Below are positions 1 to 8,279 of a stretch of DNA of 64,000 bases, in pieces. Where the stretch lies: positions 186,001 to 250,000 of the forward strand of contig NZ_FOEJ01000003.1 of assembly GCF_900110705.1 (NCBI RefSeq). Reading direction: 5' to 3'. Below the pieces are notes generated by a model. It did not search any database. It saw nothing but the letters and a program-made list of their open reading frames with translations, and was not told the DNA's origin. How positions within the stretch are numbered: position 1 is the first letter of the stretch; every line of letters starts with the position of its first letter. The DNA comes from Loktanella sp. DSM 29012 (GTDB taxonomy: Bacteria > Pseudomonadota > Alphaproteobacteria > Rhodobacterales > Rhodobacteraceae). Made by a program: the position numbers and the translations under genes.

Positions 1-318
1 GACCGTGTTGATCTGCGCCACCACGATCGAGGTCAGGGTGATGAGGGCCGTTGCGATCAACAAGACAGCCACAACACTGGCCAGCCAGTTCGGGACATGA
101 AACGGACCGATGCGTGCACGCGCGATGAAGCTGATCACGTCAGATGTCAGTGAGAACAGAATGATGGCCGTGGCCAGCGAAATCAGGATGAAACGCGCCT
201 GCACCAGCAGGAACAGCACCACGGCGAATGCGATGATGATCAGCGCAGCCGTCTGCAGGCGGGTCATGTCTGACCGCTGATCCTGACCGTCTGGCGTTGG
301 TTTCGGCGTGTGTTTCAT
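1..318 (-). CDS. AI-2E family transporter, N-terminal part (runs off left edge)
   Basis: This is the first 106 codons of an integral membrane protein of the AI-2E/PerM family (PF01594), read leftward and cut by the window edge. After a polar N-terminus of about 20 residues come closely spaced hydrophobic segments at roughly residues 24-42, 43-58 and 78-104. The double hairpin followed by a long hydrophobic run ending in VAQINTV is how these permeases begin. Family members export small solutes or AI-2, or act as Na+/H+ antiporters, so the substrate cannot be assigned. The start is the ATG at 318. No partner gene is visible because the 3' side lies outside the window. Confidence 0.75.
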   Translation of the reverse strand, partial: MKHTPKPTPDGQDQRSDMTRLQTAALIIIAFAVVLFLLVQARFILISLATAIILFSLTSDVISFIARARIGPFHVPNWLASVVAVLLIATALITLTSIVVAQINTV

Positions 319-471
319 GGGGCCGTGCTGTTTTGGGACTTGGATGCTGATGCCAGCTATGGGTGACAAAACTATGTCGGCTCTTGTCCGGGGTGACAAT
401 GCGATGAGCGACAATTTCCCGCGGTAACGGGCTTGCACGCCCTCAAAACCCCCGCTAAGTAGCCCAGCAAC

Positions 472-561
472 GGACAGGTGGCCGAGTGGTCGAAGGCGCA
501 CGCCTGGAAAGTGTGTAGGCGGGAGACCGTCTCCAGGGTTCGAATCCCTGTCTGTCCGCCA
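472..561 (+). tRNA. tRNA-Ser(GGA)
   Basis: A 90-nt class II tRNA with a 7-bp acceptor stem (GGACAGG with TCTGTCC), discriminator G and an encoded CCA. The anticodon loop reads CTGGAAA, giving anticodon GGA for UCC/UCU codons. It has the long variable arm expected of tRNA-Ser and a standard T-loop (GGTTCGAATCC). Short open frames across this stretch are not genes. Confidence 0.97.
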
Positions 562-969
562 CTTGCCCCCGCAGAAGCCTTCTCCCGATCTGGCTGTGCC
601 CGGTTTTTTTCTGTTGTTTTCGCGGGTTATGTGAGGTGGGCTGAAAACTGGCCGCGGTGCCGGTCGGCCGAGAAGCGGTTTCTCAGAGGCGATGTTCACT
701 ACTTCAGATTGGTAAATTTCTGTACCACATTGAACTTGCTTATCTTTTGACCTGTCGACCTGACCACTTCGACGTCGGTCTTTTCGGCGCAAGGAAAACA
801 AACCGAACTGGTGGCTGGGGCAACAGAAATCCCAGATTGGCTCGGGAAAATGTGCAACCTTTTCATCGCTTGCCCCTTTGGCACTCGAAGTGCATCTTCG
901 CAAACCGTAAGACAGGCCGTAGGTGTTCAGTCCCAGCTCTCGTCTTCATCATGTTTGACAGGGAATATC
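562..969. other. 408-bp stretch without a recognisable gene
   Basis: Between tRNA-Ser(GGA) and the YeeE gene I see no convincing coding region. Several frames stay open, but they lack a ribosome site and family resemblance. The middle (about 700-760) is AT-richer than its surroundings and could hold the promoter of the YeeE/YedE pair. I saw no clear paired -35/-10 boxes and no operator palindrome such as the BigR/SqrR type that sometimes controls these transporters. Confidence 0.5.
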
Positions 970-1422
970 ATGCTGCCAATCGTCACCACTGCATTCACTC
1001 CATTTGCGTCGCTTTTCGGCGGCGTCTTGATCGGGCTTTCGGCCGTCATGGTCATGGGGCTGTTCGGGCGCATCGCCGGGATCACGGGGATCACTGCGGG
1101 TGGCATCAGCGTGGTGGATCCGACGCAGGCAACCGCTCGCGACTGGTCCTGGCGTCTGGCGTTTCTGGTCGGCCTGATTGCCGCGCCGCTCTTGGTGACG
1201 GCGGTGGCAGGCGAGGTGCCGCACAGCGTGCCGACAGACCTGTGGGGCATGGCCGCAGCGGGTTTGATCGTCGGCACCGGCACCGCACTTGGGTCCGGCT
1301 GCACATCGGGTCACGGTGTCTGTGGTCTGGCTCGCCTGTCAAAGCGGTCCGCTGTTGCCGTGCTGATGTTCATGGCCTTTGCCTTTGTCACTGTTTTCAT
1401 CATCCGACACGTCTGGGTTTAG
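970..1422 (+). CDS. YeeE/YedE family sulfur transporter, first half
   Basis: A 150-residue membrane protein of the sulphur-transport family (PF04143), which takes up thiosulfate or related sulfur species (TsuA-like) in characterised members. The family signature is visible at residues 108-119: G-S-G-C-T-S-G-H-G-V-C-G, with cysteines 111 and 118 in the place where family members bind and relay the sulfur ligand. Hydrophobic segments lie near residues 14-45, 61-80, 93-112 and 127-147. The ATG at 970, preceded by a purine-rich stretch, is preferred because the open frame upstream is polar and unlike the family. It pairs with the next gene 3 bp downstream to make a split two-subunit transporter. 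Confidence 0.87.
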   Translation: MLPIVTTAFTPFASLFGGVLIGLSAVMVMGLFGRIAGITGITAGGISVVDPTQATARDWSWRLAFLVGLIAAPLLVTAVAGEVPHSVPTDLWGMAAAGLIVGTGTALGSGCTSGHGVCGLARLSKRSAVAVLMFMAFAFVTVFIIRHVWV

Positions 1423-1425
1423 GTT

Positions 1426-1845
1426 ATGCGAATTCTCTTTGGTCTTTTGTCAGGTCTCGTCTTTGGTCTTGGCCTCGTGATTTCGGGCATGTCGGACCCG
1501 GCCAAGGTTCTCAATTTCCTTGATGTTTTTGGTGCGTGGGACCCTTCGCTCGCGTTTGTGATGGGTGGGGCGAGCGTGACGGCGTACATCGGCTACCGGC
1601 TGGTCTGGCGCAGGCCAGCGCCAGTGCTGATGCAATCATTCGACATGCCGGACACCACACGGGTTGATGCACCTTTGTTGACCGGGGCCGCGTTGTTCGG
1701 AATAGGCTGGGGCATCGGCGGATTTTGTCCGGGTCCAGCCTGGACCGCGCTGACATTCGCGGCACCGGGCACGCTGGTGTTTTTGCCGATGATGCTGATC
1801 GGTCTGTACGCAGGCCGCCAGATCAAGGCACGGATGAGCCCCTAG
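1426..1845 (+). CDS. YeeE/YedE family (DUF6691) sulfur transporter, second half
   Basis: A 139-residue membrane protein that completes the transporter begun by the preceding gene; split YeeE/YedE pairs of this size are common in Proteobacteria. The N-terminal GLLSGLVFGLGLVISGM segment and the motif GIGGFCPGPA (residues 96-105, Cys101) are the family hallmarks. The cysteine matches the sulfur-relay position. The two genes are 3 bp apart and surely co-transcribed. In related bacteria the pair often sits beside sulfide/persulfide genes (blh, sqr), but none is adjacent here, so the substrate is inferred from the family only. Confidence 0.86.
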   Translation: MRILFGLLSGLVFGLGLVISGMSDPAKVLNFLDVFGAWDPSLAFVMGGASVTAYIGYRLVWRRPAPVLMQSFDMPDTTRVDAPLLTGAALFGIGWGIGGFCPGPAWTALTFAAPGTLVFLPMMLIGLYAGRQIKARMSP

Positions 1846-2129
1846 GTTTGCACAATACATAGAAAAATCAGCATGTTGCAGGTAGAAGAGAGGCCTGTGC
1901 GCCCGCGCTGGTGTGATGACTGTTTCTGGCGCTGTTATGACCCCGGCAGGCTGATCCTGTTTGGTGCACAACGGCTTTGACCATCTTGGTCTGTCAATCA
2001 ACTGTGACCCCGACGTTGATCCGACACGGGCAGGCGCTAGCTCCCCGGTCAGAGGCGGCACACACCTGTGCTGCGTAAATCAATGCCACGCAACCCCGCG
2101 CTGCGTCGGCAGACGAAAGGATCACCCCC

Positions 2130-4436
2130 ATGAAAGACCACGCTGCAACGCAAGGTGCCTGCCCATTTCGCGGAACGCGGATCGGTGGCGCACAAGGTTC
2201 AGAGCCCAATGTAAACCACTGGTGGCCGAACCGGTTGAAAGTCGAGGCGCTGTATCAGGACCCGCCGCAGTCCAACCCGCTGGGCCGCGATTTCGACTAT
2301 GCCGCAGCCAACGCCAAGATCGATCACAAGGCGCTGTGGGAGGACGTGCGCGCGTTCCTGCATACGCCCGTCGATTGGTGGCCGTCGGATTATGGTCACT
2401 ACGGCCCGCAGATGAACCGCATGTCGTGGCATTCGGCTGGCACTTACCGCATCGCTGACGGGCGCGGTGGCGCGGGCCAGGGGATGCAGCGCTTTGCGCC
2501 GATCAATTCCTGGTGGGACAACGGCAACACGGATAAATCACGCCGACTACTGGCCCCGATCAAGGCGAAATACGGTGCCGGCCTCAGCTGGGCCGACCTG
2601 ATCGCGCTGGCCGGCACCGTCGCGCTGGAGGACATGGGTCTGCCGGTGCAGGGTTTTGCCTATGGACGCGAGGACGCCTGGTCAGCTGATGTGAACACCT
2701 ACTGGGGACCCGAAGGCTGGTTCGGCAAACCGCCGTCTGAACAGCCCGCGGACCCGCAGTTGGGGCATCCCGAACAGATGGTCAATCGTGGTCTGCGCTG
2801 GGAAGGCGGACCAAAGGATGACCACTATGATCTGGAAAACCCGCTGGCCGCATCCCACCAGTCGCTGATCTATGTCGACCCCGAGGGTCCGGGCGGCAAC
2901 GGCGACCCGATGGATGCCGCGCGCGACATCCGCGAAACCTTTGCTCGGATGGCGATGAACGACGAGGAAACGCTGGCACTGGTCGCTGGTGGCCATGCCT
3001 TTGGCAAATCGCATGGTGCCGTGCCTGCGTCCGAAATCGGTGGCGCACCGGAAATCGCCAAGATGTCCGAACAGGGGCTGGGCTGGTCGAACCCGGTCGG
3101 ATCCGGCAACGCCGAACATACCATGACGAACGGGATCGAAGGATCTTGGACGCCGAATCCGACGCAGTGGGACAACGATTATCTGACCAACCTGTTCAAA
3201 TTCGAATGGGAACAGACAAAATCGCCCGCCGGTGCCCTGCAGTGGACGCCGACCGATCCCGATGCGCCGAAAACGCCTGACGCCCATCTGCCGGGCGTGA
3301 TGAACCCGCTGATGATGATGACCACGGATATCGCGTTCAAGGTCGATCCGGCCTATCGCAAGATCGCCGAGAGGTTCCTCGAGGATTTCGATTATTTCAC
3401 CGAAACCTTTTCCAAGGCGTGGCACAAGCTGATGCACCGCGATTTGGGCCCGACCTCGCGTTGGCTGGGGCCGGATCAGGGCGACACGTTCATCTGGCAG
3501 GACCCGGTGCCCGAGGTTGACCATCCGCTGATCGACGAGGCGCAGATTGCCGACCTCAAGACGCGTGCGCTGGATCTGGATGTCTCTGCGACCGATCTGA
3601 TCGCGGCGGCATGGGCCGCGGCATCGACATACCGCGACAGCGACAAACGTGGCGGGGCCAACGGTGCGCGGGTGCAACTGGCACCGCAGCGTGGCTGGAC
3701 CGTGAACAACCCTGCACGTCTGGACCGTGTTCTGGATGCGCTGACCGGGTTGAAATCGGACTTTGACGCAGAAAGCGCGGCAAAGGTGTCGATGGCCGAC
3801 CTGATCGTGCTGGCCGGATGCGCCGGGGTTGAGGCCGCCGCCAAGGCAGGCGGACACGACGTGACGGTGCCCTTCGTGCCGGGTCGCACTGATGCCACGG
3901 CCGACATGACGGACGACGAAAGCTTTGAGTGGCTGCGCCCGGTTGTGGACGGTTTCCGCAACTATGTCGACGATGCGGTGGGCTATAGTGTTTCGCCCGA
4001 ACAGATCGCGCTGGACAAGGCGGCATTGCTGTCGCTGTCGGCACCGGAGTGGACCGCACTGACCGGTGGCCTGAGGGTGCTGGATCAAAACTGGGACGGA
4101 TCGGACAAGGGTGTGTTCACGGATCGTCCCGGCACGCTGTCGGCTGATTTCTTTCGCGAACTGGTTTCTACCGATCTGGACTGGCAGCCTGAAACGGATG
4201 CTGAAACGGCCTTTGATCTGGTTGATCGCGCAACTGGCCAGACCCGCTGGCATGCCACGCGCCTGGACCTGGTATTCGGTGCGAACGCCGAATTGCGCCA
4301 GATTTCAGAACTGTATGCCGGTGTCGACGGGGAACGGTACTTTGTCGATACGTTCGTGCGGGCCTGGCACAAGGTGATGATGCTGGACCGTTTCGACGCC
4401 AAGGCCGAACGCAAGGCCGCAGTCAGCGACTGCTGA
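2130..4436 (+). CDS. katG: catalase-peroxidase HPI
   Basis: A 768-residue bifunctional haem enzyme that removes hydrogen peroxide. The distal triad Arg97-Trp100-His101 lies in [11 protein letters not shown] and the proximal haem ligand is His289 in [11 protein letters not shown]. The catalase-specific Met-Tyr-Trp adduct residues align as Trp100, Tyr248 (LIYVDPEGP) and Met274 (FARMAMND), so catalase activity should be intact. The C-terminal pseudo-haem domain is complete (ends KVMMLDRFD). The loop between Trp100 and Tyr248 (large loop 1) is 148 residues against about 121-127 in well-studied KatGs, which accounts for the extra length. An AAGGA ribosome site precedes the ATG. No oxyR lies next to it. 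Confidence 0.97.
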   Translation: MKDHAATQGACPFRGTRIGGAQGSEPNVNHWWPNRLKVEALYQDPPQSNPLGRDFDYAAANAKIDHKALWEDVRAFLHTPVDWWPSDYGHYGPQMNRMSWHSAGTYRIADGRGGAGQGMQRFAPINSWWDNGNTDKSRRLLAPIKAKYGAGLSWADLIALAGTVALEDMGLPVQGFAYGREDAWSADVNTYWGPEGWFGKPPSEQPADPQLGHPEQMVNRGLRWEGGPKDDHYDLENPLAASHQSLIYVDPEGPGGNGDPMDAARDIRETFARMAMNDEETLALVAGGHAFGKSHGAVPASEIGGAPEIAKMSEQGLGWSNPVGSGNAEHTMTNGIEGSWTPNPTQWDNDYLTNLFKFEWEQTKSPAGALQWTPTDPDAPKTPDAHLPGVMNPLMMMTTDIAFKVDPAYRKIAERFLEDFDYFTETFSKAWHKLMHRDLGPTSRWLGPDQGDTFIWQDPVPEVDHPLIDEAQIADLKTRALDLDVSATDLIAAAWAAASTYRDSDKRGGANGARVQLAPQRGWTVNNPARLDRVLDALTGLKSDFDAESAAKVSMADLIVLAGCAGVEAAAKAGGHDVTVPFVPGRTDATADMTDDESFEWLRPVVDGFRNYVDDAVGYSVSPEQIALDKAALLSLSAPEWTALTGGLRVLDQNWDGSDKGVFTDRPGTLSADFFRELVSTDLDWQPETDAETAFDLVDRATGQTRWHATRLDLVFGANAELRQISELYAGVDGERYFVDTFVRAWHKVMMLDRFDAKAERKAAVSDC

Positions 4437-4461
4437 TCGCGTCGGGACCCACACAACCGCA

Positions 4462-4485
4462 GGACGCCGCCCGAGGGCGGCGTCC
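4462..4485. terminator. strong hairpin downstream of katG
   Basis: Perfect 11-bp inverted repeat GGACGCCGCCC / GGGCGGCGTCC separated by GA, 25 bp after the katG stop. No T-run follows on either strand, so it is either a terminator-like or an mRNA 3'-protecting hairpin. It stands between katG and the oppositely oriented tRNA-Ser(CGA). Confidence 0.7.
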
Positions 4486-4567
4486 ATGCATCCGGCCGTC
4501 AGGTTCACACGGACACAAAATGCGCCGCCTAAAGGGCAGGGCACAATTCGAATGACAAGTGAAGGTG

Positions 4568-4657
4568 TGGCGGAGAGACAGGGATTCGAACCCTGGGAAC
4601 CCTTGCAGGCTCAACGGTTTTCGAGACCGCCCCGTTCGACCACTCCGGCACCTCTCC
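4568..4657 (-). tRNA. tRNA-Ser(CGA)
   Basis: A 90-nt class II tRNA on the minus strand with a 7-bp acceptor stem (GGAGAGG), long variable arm, discriminator G and encoded CCA. The anticodon loop CTCGAAA gives anticodon CGA, reading UCG serine codons. Together with the GGA isoacceptor near 0.5 kb this is the second serine tRNA in 4 kb. Confidence 0.97.
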
Positions 4658-4790
4658 GCACCAAGGGTCAACGGTGCGGCGTGTAATCGGCCTTGCGCGG
4701 GTCTGCAAGCCCCAAGATGCGGCCTTTGTCCTTGTCTGTTGCCGATGGTCGGTTACCTATTTCACATCAGCCCACCCGAAGGACCACTTC

Positions 4791-5618
4791 ATGTTTCCAG
4801 CACTTCGTCAGCCCGCGCTCATAGCGGCCCTTGTCATCGGCAGCGCGTCGGCGGTCACTGCGCAGGATATCGACCCGGTGTATGATGCGCTGCGCATGGA
4901 TGACCTTGTCACCATCCTGCGTGCCGAAGGGCTGGATTACGGCGATGACATCGCCGCCGAATTGTTCAACGGACCGGTCAGCGGCGCTTGGGATGGCGCG
5001 GTGGACGCGGTATTCGACACCACGGTCATGGCAGACACCTTGCGCAGCGGTTTGGCCGCGGGACTGGACGGCACCGAGACCGATGCGATCGTGGAATTCT
5101 ACGACAGCCCATTGGGTCAGCAGATCACCACCTTGGAACTGTCGGCACGCGAGGCGTTTCTGGACGAAACCATCGAAGAGGCGGCAACAGAGGCCGCGGC
5201 CCTCGCAGTGGTGGATGGCGGCCCCCGCATCGATCAGATGAACGCCTATCTGGCGGCCAATGATGTCATCGAACAAGAAGTCACATCGACCATGAACGCC
5301 AGCGTCGCGTTCTACATGGGGCTGATGGACGGTGGCGCGCTGCCGCCGTCACTGACCGAGGACGAAGTGCTGCGCGACGTCTACAGCCGTCAGGACGAAA
5401 TCCGGCGCGATGTGACTTCACGGGTCTATGCGTTTCTCTACCTCGCCTACGATCCGCTAAGCGACGCGGATATCGACGCCTATATCACGTTCATGGAATC
5501 CCAGCCCGGACAGGCGCTGAGCAGGGCGATGTATGCGGCCTTTGATGCCTATTATATCGACGCGTCGCGGCAGTTGGCTTTGGCTGCCGCGGCACAGATG
5601 CGTGTATCCGACCTTTAG
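4791..5618 (+). CDS. DUF2059 domain secreted protein
   Basis: A 275-residue exported protein. Residues 1-24 form a signal peptide with a probable AVTA cleavage site before QDIDP. The rest is alpha-helical and acidic. It contains two copies of the pattern seen in DUF2059 proteins: a helix pair ending in 'FYDSPLGQQI' (about residues 101-110) and a similar 'FMESQPGQALSRA' (about 235-247). The duplicated 'F..S..G' motif is the family hallmark; its function is unknown. The ATG at 4791 has a GAAGGA ribosome site; an in-frame upstream extension would destroy the signal peptide. It ends two bases from the convergent lipoprotein gene. Confidence 0.85.
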   Translation: MFPALRQPALIAALVIGSASAVTAQDIDPVYDALRMDDLVTILRAEGLDYGDDIAAELFNGPVSGAWDGAVDAVFDTTVMADTLRSGLAAGLDGTETDAIVEFYDSPLGQQITTLELSAREAFLDETIEEAATEAAALAVVDGGPRIDQMNAYLAANDVIEQEVTSTMNASVAFYMGLMDGGALPPSLTEDEVLRDVYSRQDEIRRDVTSRVYAFLYLAYDPLSDADIDAYITFMESQPGQALSRAMYAAFDAYYIDASRQLALAAAAQMRVSDL

Positions 5619-5619
5619 G

Positions 5620-5949
5620 TCAGCGTCCCCAGACCAGTAGCGCGTTGCCCAGTGCAGCCGGGCTTGCGGCGTATAGCCCGGTATCCGATTGCAACTGGAT
5701 GATCCGGGCAGAGCGGTCGGCCATTGGAACCGAGGCCGCATCGAAGGCCCGTGTCAGCGCGGGCCCACCACCAGCGGCGATGTCACGGTTGATTTCGGGG
5801 AATTCGGATTTCACCGCCAGTTCGACCGCGCCACGCGTTTGATCGGGCACTGTCGGACGCGAAAGCGTTCCGGTAAATGGGTTCTGAAACGCCACGCCCG
5901 CCGGGGCGCAAGCCGTGAGAAAGATCAGGCAGATCGGTCCTGCGCGCAT
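5620..5949 (-). CDS. small conserved lipoprotein
   Basis: A 109-residue protein with a lipoprotein signal peptide: a short hydrophobic run (ICLIFLTAC) ending in a lipobox, acylated cysteine at residue 14. The mature part contains an FQNPFTGTLSRP segment and a region rich in small residues, with no recognisable domain. An AAGGGA ribosome site lies upstream of the ATG at 5949. It converges on the DUF2059 gene with one base between the two stop codons. Function unknown. Confidence 0.75.
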   Translation of the reverse strand: MRAGPICLIFLTACAPAGVAFQNPFTGTLSRPTVPDQTRGAVELAVKSEFPEINRDIAAGGGPALTRAFDAASVPMADRSARIIQLQSDTGLYAASPAALGNALLVWGR

Positions 5950-6129
5950 GGTATTTCCCTTCGCCGCGGGGTTGACTTGATCCCCGGTTGATCAGATAAG
6001 CCGCCATCCGCGCAAGTCTCTTGTGTCGGACCTACATGAATTCGCCCAAGGGCGCGCTGTTGACAGGTGGCTAGGCCGCAAATGCCCCACGGGGAACCTG
6101 ACCGACGCGAAAGACAAAAGGAAGACCAT

Positions 6130-6843
6130 ATGTTCGCGGTTATGAAAACCGGTGGCAAACAGTATCGCGTCCAGTCGGGCGACGTTCTGCGTGTCGAAAA
6201 GCTGAACGCCGAAGCTGGCGACGAAATCCAGTTCAACGAAGTCCTGATGGTTGGCGACACCGTTGGTGCGCCGCTGGTCGAAGGTGCCGGCGTCAAGGCC
6301 ACCGTGATTGACCAGATCAAGGGCCCCAAGACCATCAACTTCGTCAAGCGTCGTCGTAAGCACGGCTCGCAGCGCCGCAAGGGTCACCGTCAGCAGCTGA
6401 CGCTGGTGCGTATCGGCGATATCCTGGAATCCGGTGCTGACAAGTCCGGGATCAAGGCTGCCGTGTCCGGCCGTGGCATCGCATTCGCGATCGCCGGTGT
6501 TGCTGCAGCAGCTGGTGCCGCCGCCGCCTATGCAGCTACCCGCAGCGACGACAAGGCAGAGACCGCGCCGAAAAAGGCCAAGCCGTCCGCCACTGAAAAA
6601 GCGGCCCCCAAGGCCAAGACCGCCAAAGAAGCATCTGTCACCGGTGGTGCGGACGACCTCAAGCAGCTGTCGGGCGTAGGCCCCGCGCTGGAAAAGAAAC
6701 TGCATGCTGAAGGTATCACGACCTTTGCGCAGATCGCTGCATGGACTGATGAGGACGTCGAAAAATTCGGCGAAGCCCTGTCGTTCAAAGGCCGCATCGA
6801 GCGTGAAGGCTGGATCGAGCAAGCAAAAGAACTTTCGAAGTAA
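6130..6843 (+). CDS. rplU: ribosomal protein L21 with C-terminal hydrophobic segment and HhH domain
   Basis: The first 100 residues are a complete bacterial L21 (starts MFAVMKTGGKQYRV; RRRKHGSQRRKGHRQ binds 23S rRNA). Unlike standard L21 (about 103 residues), the protein runs on to 237. Residues 117-137 are an alanine-rich hydrophobic stretch, 138-172 a Lys/Ala linker, and 173-237 a helix-hairpin-helix module (DLKQLSGVGPALEKKL) like those in L21 homologues annotated as long in Rhodobacteraceae. The ATG at 6130 with GGAAG upstream fits the L21 N-terminus. A TTGACA hexamer at 6060 could be the -35 box. rpmA follows after 12 bp. Confidence 0.95.
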   Translation: MFAVMKTGGKQYRVQSGDVLRVEKLNAEAGDEIQFNEVLMVGDTVGAPLVEGAGVKATVIDQIKGPKTINFVKRRRKHGSQRRKGHRQQLTLVRIGDILESGADKSGIKAAVSGRGIAFAIAGVAAAAGAAAAYAATRSDDKAETAPKKAKPSATEKAAPKAKTAKEASVTGGADDLKQLSGVGPALEKKLHAEGITTFAQIAAWTDEDVEKFGEALSFKGRIEREGWIEQAKELSK

Positions 6844-6855
6844 GGAGACCGACAC

Positions 6856-7125
6856 ATGGCACACAAAAAAGCAGGCGGCTCATCCCGTAACGGACGCGAC
6901 TCAGCTGGTCGTCGTCTTGGCGTCAAGAAGTTCGGCGGCGAAGTCGTCATTCCTGGCAACATCATCATGCGTCAGCGCGGCACGAAAATGTGGCCGGGCG
7001 CAGGCGTCGGCATGGGCAAGGATCACACGATCTTTGCGACCGTCGAAGGCAACGTTCAGTTCCACAAGGGCCTGAAGGGCCGGACATTCATTTCCGTCCT
7101 GCCCGTGGCCGAGGCCGCCGAGTAA
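6856..7125 (+). CDS. rpmA: ribosomal protein L27
   Basis: 89-residue L27 of the large subunit, located near the peptidyl-transferase centre. The N-terminus [20 protein letters not shown] is the classic L27 start without the cleavable N-terminal extension of Firmicutes, followed by LGVKKFGGE and [11 protein letters not shown]. An AAGGAGA ribosome site precedes it. It is co-transcribed with rplU and followed by a strong intrinsic terminator. Confidence 0.98.
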   Translation: MAHKKAGGSSRNGRDSAGRRLGVKKFGGEVVIPGNIIMRQRGTKMWPGAGVGMGKDHTIFATVEGNVQFHKGLKGRTFISVLPVAEAAE

Positions 7126-7147
7126 GCGCCAGACCCTTTTAAAATTT

Positions 7148-7178
7148 GGGGGACCGGCGCGCAGCCGGTCCCCCTTTT
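7148..7178 (+). terminator. intrinsic terminator of rplU-rpmA
   Basis: An 11-bp GC-rich perfect stem GGGGGACCGGC / GCCGGTCCCCC with a 5-nt loop followed by TTTT, 22 bp after rpmA. A typical rho-independent terminator. Confidence 0.92.
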
Positions 7179-7227
7179 GCGTTTTCGGACCCCTGTTTCG
7201 GGGACCGCATCTTTGGGAGGAGATGTC

Positions 7228-7785
7228 ATGACCTACGCACCCGTCACGCCGGTTCCGCCCGCCGTGCAACCGACCATTCCGTCGGACCGTTTCGTGTTGC
7301 GCCCACTGCAGACATCGGACGTCGGCCTGATCAGCATGTATGCCGCCGATCCCGTCCTGGCGCGTGGCACCCGGTCGATCCCGCACCCGTTGCCGGACGG
7401 GGTGATCGCGGCCATGATCGCGCGTGCGTCCCAGCCGGGCCGGGTCGAGGATGTATGGGCCATGGACGGATCGCGGGCAGGCCACGCCGAGGTGCTGGGT
7501 CTTGTCAGCCTTGTGCGGATGGATCGCGCGCAGTCAGAGGTGTTTTTCTGGGTCGCACCCGCATTCTGGAATGTCGGTTTCGCGACCGAAGCACTGCGGG
7601 CCTTGCTGACGGCCAATCCACACGGGGCCCGCCAGTATTTCGCAGAAAGCTTTCAGGACAACCCCGGTTCAGCCCGCGTGCTGACGAACTGCGGCTTTGA
7701 TTATCTGGGCGATGCAGAGGCGTTCAGCCTCGCACGGAATGCGGTGGTGCCGACATGGACCTACATGATGAAAACCGGGCTCTAG
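7228..7785 (+). CDS. GNAT family N-acetyltransferase (first of three)
   Basis: A 185-residue RimJ/RimL-type acetyltransferase. The N-terminal signature 'RFVLRPLQTSDV' and the acetyl-CoA region 'WVAPAFWNVGFATEALRALL', followed by 'NPGSARVLTNCGFDYLG', are GNAT motifs. Substrate unknown. The ATG at 7228 has a GGAGGAG ribosome site, which excludes the longer in-frame start at 7177 inside the terminator. It overlaps the next acetyltransferase by 31 bp, so the three GNAT genes form one transcription unit leading into obgE. Confidence 0.9.
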   Translation: MTYAPVTPVPPAVQPTIPSDRFVLRPLQTSDVGLISMYAADPVLARGTRSIPHPLPDGVIAAMIARASQPGRVEDVWAMDGSRAGHAEVLGLVSLVRMDRAQSEVFFWVAPAFWNVGFATEALRALLTANPHGARQYFAESFQDNPGSARVLTNCGFDYLGDAEAFSLARNAVVPTWTYMMKTGL

Positions 7786-8279
7786 CGCCCCGGATTGCCA
7801 CGGCTCGGCTGACGCTGCGCCCATTGGTGCTGGCCGATGCGGCACCGGTTGTGGCGGCCCTGAACGATTGGTCCGTGACGCAATGGCTGACCAACGTGCC
7901 CTTTCCCTACAGTGCGGACGATGCGGCGGGGTGGATTGCAGCGTCACAACGCGACATCTGGGCGATTGACGCAGGCACGGGTCTGATCGGTGTGATCGAC
8001 GTGTTGGGTGGTGATCTGGGATATTGGCTGGCACCGGGGGCGCAGGGTCATGGATATATGAAAGAGGCAGCGCGTGCCGTCGTCGCGGCCTATTTCACAC
8101 AGAACGATCTGCTGGTGTCGGGTTATTATCCTGCCAACGCGCCGTCACGCACTGTTCTGCGTGGACTGGGTTTCCGCGACACCCATGTCGCCATGCATGA
8201 TCAGATTGCAACGGGGCGTGCCGTTCCTTGTCAGCGGATGCAGTTGACCCGTCAGGACTGGTTGGACCGTGTTCAGTAA
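7755..8279 (+). CDS. GNAT family N-acetyltransferase (second of three)
   Basis: A 174-residue acetyltransferase with the RimJ/RimL beginning 'RIATARLTLRPLVLADA', a substrate loop and the acetyl-CoA binding stretch 'GYWLAPGAQGHGYMKEAARA'. The 'NAPSRTVLRGLGFRD' segment is motif B. It starts inside the preceding GNAT gene (31-bp overlap), and I see no later in-frame start that would keep the first beta strand. Substrate unknown; probably a paralogue of its neighbours. Confidence 0.87.
   Translation: MDLHDENRALAPRIATARLTLRPLVLADAAPVVAALNDWSVTQWLTNVPFPYSADDAAGWIAASQRDIWAIDAGTGLIGVIDVLGGDLGYWLAPGAQGHGYMKEAARAVVAAYFTQNDLLVSGYYPANAPSRTVLRGLGFRDTHVAMHDQIATGRAVPCQRMQLTRQDWLDRVQ

Noticed and set aside
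657-1523. 288-codon frame across the YeeE gene
   Set aside because: Overlaps the YeeE gene in another frame, is Arg/His-rich as expected of a shifted GC-rich frame, and lacks membrane segments or family features.
2850-2861. Apparent loss of the catalytic adduct methionine in KatG (Gln244 in ASHQSLIYV)
   Set aside because: Counting from the proximal histidine shows that the adduct tyrosine is Tyr248 in LIYV and the adduct methionine is Met274 in FARMAMND (26 residues apart, 15 before His289), as in studied KatGs. Gln244 is a different position, so the adduct is intact.
2682-4253. Long open frame (523 codons) antisense to katG
   Set aside because: It mirrors the codon bias of katG on the other strand, has no ribosome site and resembles no protein. 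The same applies to the long frames antisense to ctaA (17053-18495) and to the ABC-F gene.
4486-4686. Short frames overlapping tRNA-Ser(CGA)
   Set aside because: They read through the tRNA gene; tRNA structure fully explains the sequence.
6060-6090. Full promoter for rplU-rpmA
   Set aside because: A TTGACA -35 hexamer is present at 6060, but no acceptable -10 hexamer stands at 16-18 bp, so only the -35 was mentioned with the gene.
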